Of a stretch of 64,000 nucleotides of DNA, positions 21,462-32,514 are shown in pieces. The notes beneath the pieces were generated by a model, which was given only the letters and a program-made list of their open reading frames with translations, was not told the DNA's origin and did not search any database. Source of the DNA: Cristatella mucedo (Eukaryota; Bryozoa; Phylactolaemata; Cristatellidae); assembly GCA_009760855.2 (NCBI GenBank), contig WPIO01000064.1, positions 466,001-530,000 on the forward strand, written 5' to 3'. Numbering within the stretch: position 1 is the stretch's first letter; every line of letters starts with the position of its first letter. The position numbers and the translations under genes were made by a program.

Positions 21462-22480
21462 ATGCTGCAGTTTTTGCAGAACGTTTCCGTTGCACTAAAG
21501 TGTGCGTCTCCATATATGTGACTATTCTGATGCACAAACTATGCCTGCCATTGTCATCAACATTCTACCAGCATGTGCAGCTACGTTTTTCAGTTTATGT
21601 CGTGCAACACAATGGCACTTGCGCAAGTGGTCACTTGTATGGAGCTGCTGATCACTGGGTTATGGCGTGACTGCTGCGCAGCCTTTAAAGAAGCCATGCT
21701 TAGTGTCTTCCCAGCTTGTCGCTGGGACAGCAGCAGATCCAGTGATGATGGGCTCTGTGCTTGGGCAAACTCGCTTCGCGTACAGCATGCGGTTGCATTG
21801 CCTGCCAGCCTTTTATACAGATGTTCTTTACATTGTCACTCAGCAGAAAGCAAGCCATTGATGTTGGCTGACTTCGAGATAGTGTTTGTACATGTATCAA
21901 AAGGAAGAGGCCGATTGCTTCATTATCCCAGTACTGATTATAGCTATCGGTGCCCAATGCACTAAAGCTCCTGTCATTGTGGATGAACCTCGCACGATGT
22001 GATAGGAGCCGTGCAAGGTTTGTTCCTCATGTGTCCGTCTTTGTGCGAGGTACACACGTAGCCTTTGTGAATTTCAGAAAATTGGCTGTCGTGTTTACGT
22101 TATATTTGCAGGCTGCTTGCTTGCCGTGTAGGTTGAACGTAAAGCTAAGCTGCTTTCTTATAACGTCTGGATGCTCCTGTAGATGCAGCATTGCAGCTGC
22201 TGGTCGTGCTGATCAGCGACAGCCTTCTGTGTAAGTCCATCGTAACAGTCATGCGTTGGATCTAGCAGCACTGCATGAATTTGTACATATGAAAATATAT
22301 ATATCTATATATCTATCTACCCGAATGACTTATTACTATCTACTTGCCATGAGGTTTCATGTCACTAAAGAGTTTAGTTAGCAGCCTCCAGAAAGAAGCT
22401 AGACAAGCTTAGATTGGTATACTGTAGCTGTTCTTAGGTGGTTCTGACATCAATTTACCAACCAGTCAAGAAGCGGCTCG
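21462..22480 (+). other. 3' flank / 3' untranslated region of GABPA
   Basis: Aligns with 48240-48545 and 50380-50990 in the second copy. No clear polyadenylation signal was picked out. A short segment 22178-22232 is bounded by TCCTGTAG and GTAAGTCC and might be an exon, but has no coding support. Confidence 0.4.
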
Positions 22481-23150
22481 CGGATTAATGTAATGTAATG
22501 TAACGTATCTCCGTCAGTAACTCCACAAAGTCATAAAGACCATGTGGGTGTTACGCAGGAGAATTTTGTATAGCGAACTCACAGCCTAAGCGGCTTTTGG
22601 TACGCATTTGGTAGCCTACAGACTTCGTCTCACGCAACAAAGAGAAAGTGGGAAGCATAGCAGAGTCAGGAGAGCAGTTGAGGTAGTGAGTAGCATAGAA
22701 GTGGCAGTTCAGGACCGCTGAAAAAGATGTGCCATAGTCGGCAGTTGGAGAGTAGTTGTCGTTGCGTAAGAATTGTGGAAGCGAGTTCCACAGCCTAGGA
22801 CCTGCAGAGCTAAAGCTTCTGTCGCCAACTGTCTTTAAGCGGAGGAAAGCTAATGTATTGTCCACACAGGACCTGAGGGCGCGAACAGGCTGAAACTGAT
22901 GCTGCGGCAAAGCGATGCCTAGAATCAGCCATGTCAGCAACGACGATTTTGGATTCTTCGGGATAACGCTCGACAGCTTCGTGAAATAAATGCGTACTTT
23001 TACCCGAAACCTCAAAAGATTTCTCTTGCTGTTTTTCGAGCACGATATCACTAACCATGCGACCGTGCTTCCTTTGCAGAAAATGTAAAATAACCGTAAG
23101 CAAATGTATAGTAAAGAATAAAGAGAGATATGGGTATGAGTTGTCCAAGG
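22480..23150 (-). mobile_element. LINE family B, best-preserved 3' end
   Basis: A minus-strand frame (22551-23051, 166 codons) includes GDRSFSSAGPRLWNSLPQFL and ends IQNSPA: the C-terminal tail of an L2/CR1-like LINE protein. The 3' end is on the left with a short pentamer-like tail (repeated TAATG at 22488-22505). Absent from the corresponding part of the second copy. The first residues of that frame do not look like LINE protein. Confidence 0.8.
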
Positions 23151-23429
23151 CGCTATATCATAAGGATTACTATTTTTATTATTAATCCAGTGTCATGGAC
23201 GTCGGTGGCATCGAGCTGACTTTTCATAAGTCAAAGTTCTTCCGTTTAAGCTGCTGCCGCTGTAATAAAAGTGGGTTGCCGCCAAATTAGCGAGTCGTAC
23301 ATCGAATCGAAGCACGCTTCGTCACGTTAAAGCATGTTTTTCATCCTAACGAGAACATTATATTTTACCATTGGCTCACTCCTACCAATCCTCTGTATGC
23401 CTAGTTTTTCAGATCGTGCGGCTACTGGA

Positions 23430-24310
23430 TTCCGCTGCTTATCTCCTGCAAATCGAAAAGGACGACAGGCACGCCGCTTTTGCACGAGCCCGCTTCCGGC
23501 TGTGTGTGGATGGGATGTCACGAAGCCCCGCTTCAGCGATCGCCGAGAGCCTTTAACCGCCTTTCACGCTCTGCTCGCCCGGCGCATCCGACTCGCTGCG
23601 TAGTCGACGGCCCTCCACTACATTTGCGCGCTCGGCTGCGGCGGCGCGCGTGGACAGCTCGGAGCCGCTACGCGAGGCGGCGTGCTGGGACCGTGCGAAC
23701 GGGCGGCACTGGCTGCACCAAACGGCACCAGGCGGCTCAAGCGCTGCCAAGCATTTATCGCGTCTGCCAGCCCGCGCTTCGTCGCCCCCTCTGCCACTCG
23801 CGTCTGCATCGCTCGCCGTCACTGCCGATTAAAAGAACGGCAGGGAGGGGGACGGACGAGGTGACATGGTATCCTGCCAGAGTTGCAGTCCTGGACCACC
23901 GAACGTTTTCGCCTCGCGCGCCATCCGTAAAACGGACTTCTCCGCAGCAATACTAATCCTTTTAGCCTGATGCGTTAATCGTCATTCTTTACGGTACCGA
24001 CGAAGTGACGCGCTCAAGCACTCTGAAAGTGCAGCCGCAAAAATGCGGCTTCATTCACTACGTTCGATTTGCAATTAACTGTACCGAGCTTACCGGAAGT
24101 TACCGGATACCTCGGCTACGTTGAGCTGCACTTGAAGGTGAAGGTGAGAGTAGCTCGCTCGCGAGAGGCGGCGGCAGCGGCGAGCTTACAGTTCGGTCCC
24201 GCGGGAGTTCGGTTCCGCTCGACGCCGCCTGGGACATGTTTGTACCCGTTTAAGCGGGCGCGCGCTGCCGCTGACGCGCTGCGGCGTGCCGCACGTTCCT
24301 GCAAATGAGC
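23430..24310. promoter_or_regulatory. GC- and CpG-rich block P2 (possible promoter)
   Basis: Very CpG-rich DNA with several overlapping open frames on both strands that look like GC-driven shadows, not genes. The part 23640-24170 is duplicated at 52685-53215, in the same place relative to the GABPA copies. It carries a perfect ETS site (24092). It may be a CpG-island promoter or enhancer, or a GC-rich repeat. No transcript start can be assigned. Confidence 0.4.
24092..24100 (+). promoter_or_regulatory. ETS/GABP binding-site match ACCGGAAGT
   Basis: Exact match to the GABP consensus inside block P2. The duplicate at 53141-53149 reads ACTGGAAGT, a change in the core that normally weakens ETS binding. 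Confidence 0.45.
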
Positions 24311-24433
24311 GCTAAACCCCAGAGATCTACTGAGTATTACTCGAGCTCAAGATATCTAGTTACGCCCAAATACGCACTTATGAAAGCGAGGAATACGAGC
24401 AAGGGTGGATTTAGGCGGCAGAGGTGCAGCCCG

Positions 24434-24640
24434 GCCTAAACCCTAAAACCTAAACCCTATACACTAAACCCTAAAACCCTAAACTCTAAACCCTAAACCT
24501 TAAAACCCTAAACACTAAATCCTAACCACTAAGCCCTAAACTATAAAATCCCTAAACCCTAAAAACCCTAAACCCTAAAATCCTTAAACCCTAAACTCTA
24601 AACCCTAAACGCCAAACCCTAAAACCCTTAACCCTAAACC
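24434..24640. repeat. Degenerate telomere-like (CCCTAAA)n tract
   Basis: About 27 variable units of CCCTAAA/CCCTAAAA and one- or two-base variants. CCCTAAA is the complement of the plant-type TTTAGGG telomere unit, while animals usually have TTAGGG or TTAGG. Confidence 0.9.
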
Positions 24641-24648
24641 ATATACGC

Positions 24649-24720
24649 GGGGGAATGTCCTACCCCAGGTGGGGAAATGTCCGGGGGGGGGAAGTCCACG
24701 TTCAGGAGGGGAAATGTCCG
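24649..24720. repeat. Repeated GGGGAAATGTCC motif
   Basis: GGGGAAATGTCC occurs exactly at 24671-24682 and 24708-24719, with close variants at 24650-24660 and 24683-24696. It adjoins the telomere-like tract. The motif resembles an NF-kappaB site, but a simple repeat is the safer reading. Confidence 0.7.
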
Positions 24721-25275
24721 TACTCCATTCCCTTGCAGCCTGCATTGTAGATATTCGCACTAACCTCCTGAAGCTCACAGATGAGAATACCAACCAAATA
24801 TTTTTTGGCAAACGTAGTATTAGCCGAAAGTTAAAAGACCTCAGTCTCAAGATGGATTTATCTAGCATCGCTTCTTCGACGTCTGCACGTAAGCTGGCCG
24901 TACTTTTCCAAAAACGACTTGTCGCTGGATGTCCTCCGCAGTCGGGGTGGCCTGCTTGCAGCTAAGGACCGTCGCCAAAATCCGGGCCTGCTTGGATAAG
25001 AGGGTGGAAACCAAACTGGTTCACGCAATCGTGACGTCGCGTCGCGATTTCTGCCGTCCCTTCGATCAGCATTCGTGGTTTGTTCCATGTATCGTCTGAA
25101 GTGATGCAAAGTCTGATCTCTGTCTGTCTGCAGCTGACACTTAAGAGCATTTCTTTCTGAGCTTAGCGGCCTCCCTATCAAACATCGAATCGATTTCAAG
25201 ATCCCCTGTCTGTCTGCCTGTCTGGCGGACGCGTCGCTACTCTTCCTCGATGCTCTCGCACCGCCCTTTCATCCG
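24720..25275 (+). mobile_element. Diverged LINE family A relative (reverse-transcriptase C-terminal part)
   Basis: Frame from 24722 reads HSLAACIVDIRTN...LKMDLSSIASSTSARKLAV, alignable to NSLAACIDDIRSW...LKIGSASISPVASARNLGV in the LINE at 61198-63000. Beyond 24960 it continues with KIRACLDK-like and TSRRDFC-like pieces in shifted frames. An old, broken copy. Confidence 0.65.
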
Positions 25276-27714
25276 AGGTTTTTAGACTCATCCGCAATCC
25301 AATCTAGTTGGGCTAAAATTGATGGGGCATTAGCGTTTCCAAGGTCAACTATTGGGTGGATATTGTAGTACACCTTAGATTTGATCTATCCAATAAATTT
25401 CGTGATATTGTGCATATGCACACTTACACAAACGAGCTGCAACGACGGAGGCCTGTATCGCAATCCACCGAAATTCACTTGAGTTCGCTTCAAATCCACC
25501 AGAAAGCAGCTGCGTAAAGCTCCTAGGTTAAGAATATGCAAAGCTCCAAAAGGTTTAGAATATCAAACTACGCTACATGTAAAATGTACCTAGGCAGTTT
25601 ATCGCGATTCCGCTCACGCGTTCTCACAAAGTTTATTGAACTAAGATTGCAGCTGCCCACACTGCAATCCACCACAATCCACTGCATTTACCGCGCAACG
25701 AAAGAAATCCTGTTAGAAAATCTCCCTTTTTGATTGCATATGGTAGAAAACTCAGCGACAATTGTGCTCTCAAAATTTCACTTGCTTTAGCACGGCTATT
25801 CTCATGCAATGCACTGCAATCGACTGCAATAGCCCGGGCTAATACCGCAATCCACTCCTATCCACCGCATCCACTGCAAAACGACTAGAAGTAGATTGTG
25901 CCGAACTCCAATTTTTATTGCATGTTAAAGCGCACCGTGTTGTGCGCAAACCCACTTAAAATAAAAATTGTGCATCTGCGTACTCTGGAAATTCGAGGCC
26001 ATCGCTCGAAAAGACCTGGGAAAATACCGTAATCCTCTCTATTCCACCGCAAAATCATCTTCAAATTGCCAACACGAAGCTCTAATTTACATTGCATACA
26101 GGAATAGATTTAATTCAAAGTGCACTCACAAAATTTCTCTATACTGTGCCTATTCGTTCTCATGTAACCCAACACAACACAACTGCAACGGCCCGCTCTC
26201 ATCCACCTCAATACGCCGATCAATCTGGCGCTGAGCGCCCAGAAAGCGTCAACTAGAAGCTATAGTTATGATTGCACGCTGCTGTATTCTTCAGTTATTG
26301 TTTACTCGCACAAGTTCACTATAATTGCCTCTACCATTCTGCAGCAATGCACTCGACTGCTATGGCCCGGGCCAATACCACAATCCACGGCAATCCTCCA
26401 CAAAACGACCAGAATGCGTACACTTTAAGCTCTAAAAGTAATTCCACGTCGCTCTAATCTTTGGTTATTGTGTAATCGCATAATTTTGCAGCAATTCGCT
26501 GCAATCAACCGCAATGACCCGGGTCAATACAGAAATCTCCAGCAATCCGATGCAAGATGCCCCAAAATTGGTTCTAAGTGTGTGCACGCACAGTGAACTT
26601 TATGTGGTATGATAACTCGAACTTGAAAACAGTCAATCTCTAGTCAATTTGAGACAGATTGCGGTTGAAGACGGGCCTTTGCCATTGATGGCGTGCATTG
26701 CCCTCGATTGTACGTTTGCGATTGTTTAAAAAGATGTTATTGCACTTTTGATGCAATATGCTGCAATAGGCGAGAGACGATGGAGATTCTCTCGGGAACT
26801 GTCGGTCTATTTGTAATGGACTGTTATGGATTGGCGTATTTCCCCGGGCCGTTGCCGTCGACTGCCATGCGTTGCTGTAGATTCGAACATGCACAACGGG
26901 TAAAAATTATCCACGTGCACCGTTAGATGCTGTGTGGAATAGGAGTTTCAGTTTCGCGAAGCCAATCTTGTCGATTTTCAACGCATTGCGTTATTGGCCC
27001 GACCGTTGCTGTCGATTGCCATGCAGGGCTGACAGGTAAAGAGCAAAGCAGTTTGAAAATATAACGGTTTCACTTTGGAAGCAGCGAAATCTTATATGCA
27101 ATGACAATTAAAACTTAGCACTGCCGATCTCTCGTCAACTGGCCGAGGGTTAAAATGATGGCCCAGGCCATTGCATTCGATTACCATTCAATGCTCGCAA
27201 TTGTGCGTTCGCGAATTGTTGAAAAGATGTAATTAGACTTTAAGCACAGTATGCTGTGATGTGTAATAAACATCGGGACTTTCCCCAGTCACCTTCCGGT
27301 GATTTACGACGGATGGTAATGGATCGCCGTATACGCCCGGGCCATTGCCGTCGATTGCTAGGCATCGGCAGAGAGTGAGCACACAGAGTGAACTGAAAGT
27401 GCATGCTCGCCGCGTTGCGAATTGAGGTGTTACGTGGAATGAAAATTGAAGCTCAGTGCATGCAATCTTTCGTCGTTTTGCCATGGCTTGCGGCATTGGC
27501 CCCTTTCATTCCTGTCGATTGCCGTGCATTGTTGACAATTAACGGGCGAACTAGCTTGAAAACTCTATGGCTTCACTTTGAATTGAAGAAATGTTATATC
27601 GAATGACAAGACAATTTTTGGTCAAATTGCCTCGGATTTTAGTGCAATGCTGCTTCAAGTGGAGCCATTGCCGCAGCTTGCCATGCAGTGCCCGAGATTG
27701 TACGAATGCCATTG

Positions 27715-27722
27715 GTCACAAG
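27715..27722 (+). other. Left target-site duplication of the hAT element
   Basis: GTCACAAG, identical to 30929-30936. Confidence 0.95.
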
Positions 27723-28143
27723 TAGGGCTGTACCGGATTTGATTTTTTCAAATTCGGCCGGAGCCGGATTTGCCGGATTTTTGATGACAAATACGGCCGG
27801 AGCCGGAGTTGTTCATCGGACAAATTTTTACCATTTGTACTACCAAGTTTTTACTTGAGGATATATACTACAATAAATATTTAATTAAAAAAATATTATT
27901 AATAATAAGTAGCATCATTGTCTTTTGCTGTTTGTTTATTTTTGTGTAATAGGTGTTGCTGTGGGAGACCTCAGTGATAATCGTATAGCAGTGACATTTT
28001 ATTAAAAAATTGAGTAAACATTTTTTACATCATAATATTGGTAATAACACAAAAAAAATGAAAAGATACTAAAGTTCAAAATTCAAAAATACAAAAATAA
28101 GTACTGTAATTTTATATATTTTTCATACATTTGTTTCTTAAAT

Positions 28144-29865
28144 TTATTTCATCAGTTTTGAATTATATTTGAGAAATATCAGTCGAGCTGCATTCTCTGG
28201 CAGAAGTGAACTTCGATGATCACTGAGGACTTCCCCAGCAACACTGAACAAACGTTCTGAAGGTACACTTGTTGGTGGAGCACCCAAATAAACGCGAGCT
28301 ACTGTTGCCAGAGCTGGCAGTCGTTCCCTGTTCTGTCTCCACCACTGTAGTGGATCAGCCTCTCTGTTTATTAATGGCTCTGCCAAGTATTTGATCAGCT
28401 GACTGTCAATGTCTGGTTGTTGCTCACTGCCTGTGGTACCAGCAGTAGATTGAACAATGTCATCAAAACATTCCCAAAGTACTGATGATTGAGAAGAATT
28501 ATCCAGCCGGGCTTGCTTGGCTGGAATTTCTTCATTTGTGTCAACCTGCCGCTCAGACTGATTTTTGTGGCTTCCATCTTGCACAGTTTCTATCTGCCCT
28601 GTCAATTCATTGAATGCAAGCAGAACCCTTGCTTTTGTAGCTGTCAGTGTAGCTTCTGATGAGAAGAATTTTGTTTTGAATCGTGGATCAATCATTGTCG
28701 CCACTGTATACAGGGCTTCCTGCTCGATACTGTCAAAGCGTTCATTCAATGAGTTGATTAGGGTTGACCTCATAGTCTTTACACCTGCATCTGTGCAGTC
28801 CTTCTTCAACAGGTTCCGCAGAGCTGTTACAATAGGAATAACTAGTGATATACGTGCTGCTTCACGGCTAACTTCTCTTGTTGCCTCTTCAAACGGAGCA
28901 AGCACGGACACAGCATTTTCAGCCACGGACCACTGATGTGCAGTTGGGCAGGAAGTGCCAACGACTTCTGAACAGTAGAGGGTTAATGCACGACGCTGTT
29001 CACATAGACGACGCAGCATGTAAAACGTTGAGTTCCATCTTGTGCTCACGTCTTGTAACAGCTGGTGGTCTGGCAAACCCAGTTCAGCCTGCAACTCCTT
29101 GAACCGACCACTCGCAGATGAAGAATGTTTAAAATGACCAACTAATTTCTTTCCGATACTTATTATGTCTGATACTCCCCGCTGACTGAGCAATCCGTCA
29201 TGCACACATAACTGCATGGTATGTGCAAAGCACCCGAAGCTTTTTATGTTGGCATCACGAAAACATTTTGATATGTTCGCCGCATTGTCTCGAAGTACGA
29301 CATGACAGCGTCCAAAGCTAATGTTCCATTTGTCAAGCATCTGCTGAAAGGCAGTCATCAGTCCAGCAGCAGTGTGATGACCAGCAAATGGCATGCAATC
29401 CAACACAAAACTCATGTTTTCAAACTCCTCTGTCAGCCAATGGGCAGTTAAGCCCATGAATGATTGCACAGTATTGTCTGCTGTCCATGTATCAGTGGTA
29501 AAGGACAGAAACGGAGTAGTTGCTGGATCGAGTATTACCAACAGCTGGGTGCAAACTTCATCATTAATTTCAGGAATGACTCTCTCTGCAAAATATTTTC
29601 GTGATGGAACAGTGTAACGCCTCTCTAAAACTCCCATGAGTTCAACAAAGCCTGCCTTCTCAACAATCTGAACCGGTTGCATATCTGTTATTATCATCTT
29701 AGCAATGGCACGGTGAATTCTCACTGATGAGCTGTTATTGATATCCCATACTTTCATGCATGCAACTTGTTCGGGAATCGTTTTCTGGATCATGACTTTG
29801 CCTATTGCACCAGGTGTAACATTCGGCAGTGCTGCAGTTTCAGCCTTCTTTCTTTGCATTAGCAA
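28144..29865 (-). CDS. hAT-family transposase, catalytic part (573 residues)
   Basis: Cut-and-paste transposase of the hAT superfamily, closest in style to ZBED1/ZBED4-like proteins. RNase-H-like fold: first catalytic Asp in FTTDTWTADN (D125), second in HVVLRDNAAN (D193), the hAT C-x-x-H signature in FGCFAHTMQL (C212, H215), and a SERLFSVAG motif whose Glu (about 537) fits the usual third acidic residue. The C-terminal dimerisation domain spans about 485-565 (DPLQWWRQN...TSVPSERLFS). Catalytic residues seem intact. The ATG used here is internal to the original protein: the BED finger just upstream (30067-29840) is in another frame, overlapping by 26 nt, so the two were probably one reading frame split by a one-base indel, or joined by a short intron. 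Confidence 0.95.
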   Translation of the reverse strand: MLMQRKKAETAALPNVTPGAIGKVMIQKTIPEQVACMKVWDINNSSSVRIHRAIAKMIITDMQPVQIVEKAGFVELMGVLERRYTVPSRKYFAERVIPEINDEVCTQLLVILDPATTPFLSFTTDTWTADNTVQSFMGLTAHWLTEEFENMSFVLDCMPFAGHHTAAGLMTAFQQMLDKWNISFGRCHVVLRDNAANISKCFRDANIKSFGCFAHTMQLCVHDGLLSQRGVSDIISIGKKLVGHFKHSSSASGRFKELQAELGLPDHQLLQDVSTRWNSTFYMLRRLCEQRRALTLYCSEVVGTSCPTAHQWSVAENAVSVLAPFEEATREVSREAARISLVIPIVTALRNLLKKDCTDAGVKTMRSTLINSLNERFDSIEQEALYTVATMIDPRFKTKFFSSEATLTATKARVLLAFNELTGQIETVQDGSHKNQSERQVDTNEEIPAKQARLDNSSQSSVLWECFDDIVQSTAGTTGSEQQPDIDSQLIKYLAEPLINREADPLQWWRQNRERLPALATVARVYLGAPPTSVPSERLFSVAGEVLSDHRSSLLPENAARLIFLKYNSKLMK

Positions 29866-30067
29866 TTTTGGTTTGCATTTCGTTGTATTCTTTATAATGT
29901 TTTGAGCGAAGATGTGTCAGCATGGCCGAAGTTGAAAATTTTTTGGGCTCATCTGGTTTACCACGTGACAAGATGCTTGGACACAGCAAACACTGGGATT
30001 TTGAGCTGTCACCGTCCTTTTCTCTGAAGTATTCCCAAACTGGACTGTTTTTCATTTTGTCTGTCAT
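29840..30067 (-). CDS. BED-type zinc finger, N-terminal part of the hAT transposase
   Basis: 75 residues with NSPVWEYFREK, then Cys-x2-Cys (SQCLLCPS) and His-x4-His (HLRSKH): the BED zinc finger used by hAT transposases for DNA binding. Natural start ATG at 30067. The frame stops right after NAKKEG, where the catalytic frame takes over, displaced by one base. Same element as 28144-29865. Confidence 0.9.
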   Translation of the reverse strand: MTDKMKNSPVWEYFREKDGDSSKSQCLLCPSILSRGKPDEPKKFSTSAMLTHLRSKHYKEYNEMQTKIANAKKEG

Positions 30068-30928
30068 CTAGTTAAAAATAAAACACAATTAAAAGACTTT
30101 TGGATTTATTTATAAGGCCGCCCTTTACGCGTATAGCCAGCAATTTATGCGCACTGCACGCACACACACGCATTCTCCACGGCAGTCACACTGACCTGGT
30201 CCTATGTACAGAATTCAAATACGTGAATGCAGCCCCGTTTTAGGTTACGTACTTCAGCGGGGCGCGATTAACTGCCAAAAGCTGTCGCGGCACACCAGAC
30301 CAACCAAAATGTGTTCAGTGACTTCTGTAGTGACGCGGTCTGGCGCTAGCAACACTGCGCACTACGCAAAACTCAAATTTCGGAAAAAAGCGCAAAAGAT
30401 ATACAGTGCTAGTGGTGTTGTTACCTGCACGGATTTGCAAGTTGTCTCGCCTTGGCTGCAGAGTGACTGCTATGGCAATGAAGGTATACCGTGAAGAAGT
30501 TCCGCACGCTTCCGCCAAGTGCGGCTTCGTGAGACCAAATGCACTGCGAACGAATCTATGGTGCGGCCTGACCGACGACGGGCTGCCGCTCGCAGCGTTC
30601 CGCTCTGACGTCTGAGAATCTAACCGCGCTCGGAAACGTTCCGCCGCGAGCCGAGGTCAAAACCATGTCGTTACGACCTGACGTCGGAGTGCTCAATCAG
30701 CGTCTGAACGTCCTCTCGGCCTCCCCACCCTCTCCCGACGCAGAGCGCAGGGACGTCGGGCCAGCTCCTTCCTCTTATAAATGGAACGAGTAATATATTC
30801 AACCAAAATTCGAAAAATCCGGCCAAATCCGGCCAAGTTTTGGCCGGAGCCGGAGCCGGAGCCGGATTTGTAAATTGGCCGGAATTCGGCCGGAGCCGGA
30901 GCCGGAGCCGAATTCCGGTACAGCCCTA

Positions 30929-30936
30929 GTCACAAG
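30929..30936 (+). other. Right target-site duplication of the hAT element
   Basis: GTCACAAG, identical to 27715-27722. Confidence 0.95.
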
Positions 30937-32514
30937 TGATGTGGTTGCAATGTAGACAGAGTGCATGTAATATGCGTTCCAAATTTGAGCATTAAGAAGC
31001 CGATGTTGGGGCATTTTGCAACGGAATGTAATGAATTGTGGTATGAGTCCGGACCATTACCGTCCATTGGCGTGCATTACTGGCAGCCAACGAGCAAAGC
31101 AGCTTAACAATCCCGTGGTTTCACTTTGGACGAACAAAATGTCATGTTTACTGACAATTGGAGCAATACTTCGCCATGCCAATTTTTTGTCGATTGGCCG
31201 TGGGTTGGGATATTGGACCGGGCCATTGCTGTCACTTGCCATTCATTGCCCGCGAGTGTACGTTCGCGATTGGTTGAAAGGATGCGATCTCACTTTAAAC
31301 ACGGTGCGCTATGACATGCAAGAAAGGTTTGATCATGGCCCAGCCATTTTCTGGTGATTTGCGATGGATCGTAATGGATTGAAGTACTTTCCCGTCGATT
31401 GTTATGCCTTGGATGAGATTGAACGCATATAGTTGGTTGAAAGTATAAGCCCGTGCACTGACACAGTACGTGGAATGAGAATTAGAGCTTCGTGCAGCCG
31501 ATTTCTCATCAATCTGACTAATGATTGTGGTATTTGTCCCTGCCATTGCTGTCGATTGTCCTGCGTGAAAAAAATCGACAAGATTGGCTTTGCAAAACTG
31601 CACCTCTCTTATTCCACACATCTAAAGCTGCGCGTGCATAATTTTCACCCATTGTACACGTTCGATCGATGACAATGAATGCATGGGAATTGACGGCAAC
31701 GGCCCGGGGAAATATGCCAATCCATAATGGTCCATTACAAATGGACCGACAGTTCCTGAGAGAAGCTCCACATTTTCTCGCCTATTGCAGCAATCTGCAT
31801 CAAAAGTGCAACAACCTCCTTTTAAACAATCGCGAACGTACAATCTAGGGCAATGCACGCCACAACGGCAAAGGCCCGTCTTCAACCGCAATCCGTTTTA
31901 AATTTACTAGAGATTGATTATTTGAAGTTCTAGTTATCATACCACATAAAGTTCACTGTGCGTGTAAATACTTAGAACCAATTTTGGGGCATTTTGCATC
32001 GGATTGCAATAGATTGCTGTCGATTGTAGCGAATTGCTGCATAATTTTCTAAGCAATTTTAGTGAAATTGTGCGATTACACAATAACTAAAGATTGAGCT
32101 ACCTGGAATTACTTTTAGAGCTTAAAGTGTACGCATTCTGGTCGTTTTTCGGTGGATTGTAGTGGATTACGGTATTGGCCTGGACCGTAGCAGTCTAGTG
32201 CATTGCTGCAGAATGGTGGAGGCAATTATTTTGTCGTTTGTTGACAATTGACGGGCAAAATAGCTTGACCATTTTACGGTTTCATTTTGAACATAAAGAA
32301 GAAATGATAAATGCAATGACAATTGGAGCTTTGCGAAGCCAATTTCTAGTCGATTTGCCGCGGATTGTAGTGGATTGGTGCTACGAGCCAAGCCGCTGCT
32401 GTAGATTGCGATTCATTTCCAGAGAATACGAGCGAAATCGGTTAAAATGACGTGGTTGCACTTTAAACAGTGAGCTTTGAAATATACAGTCAAAATTGGA
32501 GCATTGAGAAAATA

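Larger units (their letters stand above)
27723..30928 (-). mobile_element. hAT transposon (ZBED type), 3,206 bp, both ends intact
   Basis: Terminal inverted repeats TAGGGCTGTACCGGA at 27723-27737 and, inverted, 30914-30928 (15/15 match). The flanking 8-bp target duplication GTCACAAG is identical at 27715-27722 and 30929-30936; eight bases is the hAT rule. Subterminal GGCCGGAGCCGGA repeats cluster at both ends (27757-27810, 30840-30912), typical transposase-binding arrays. Inside, on the minus strand, are a BED zinc finger (30067-29840) and a transposase (29865-28144). The intact ends and perfect duplication point to a fairly recent insertion into the satellite-like field. Confidence 0.96.

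Noticed and set aside
22178-22232. Extra 3' exon of GABPA (TCCTGTAG ... GTAAGTCC, also in copy 2 at about 50840-50905)
   Set aside because: Conserved splice-like borders, but it lies after the stop codon and codes for nothing recognisable; could at most be an untranslated exon.
23480-23956. GC-rich open frames in block P2 as coding genes
   Set aside because: Overlapping long frames on both strands, biased composition, no recognised domain, and the aligned copy at 52685-53215 does not keep the frames.
24434-24640. A true chromosome end or CRISPR-like array
   Set aside because: Units are only 7-8 bp without spacers, degenerate, and flanked by ordinary genomic sequence on both sides.
25440-27720. 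Short frames in the satellite-like field as genes
   Set aside because: They follow the repeat units, are under 90 codons, appear on both strands and show no family resemblance.
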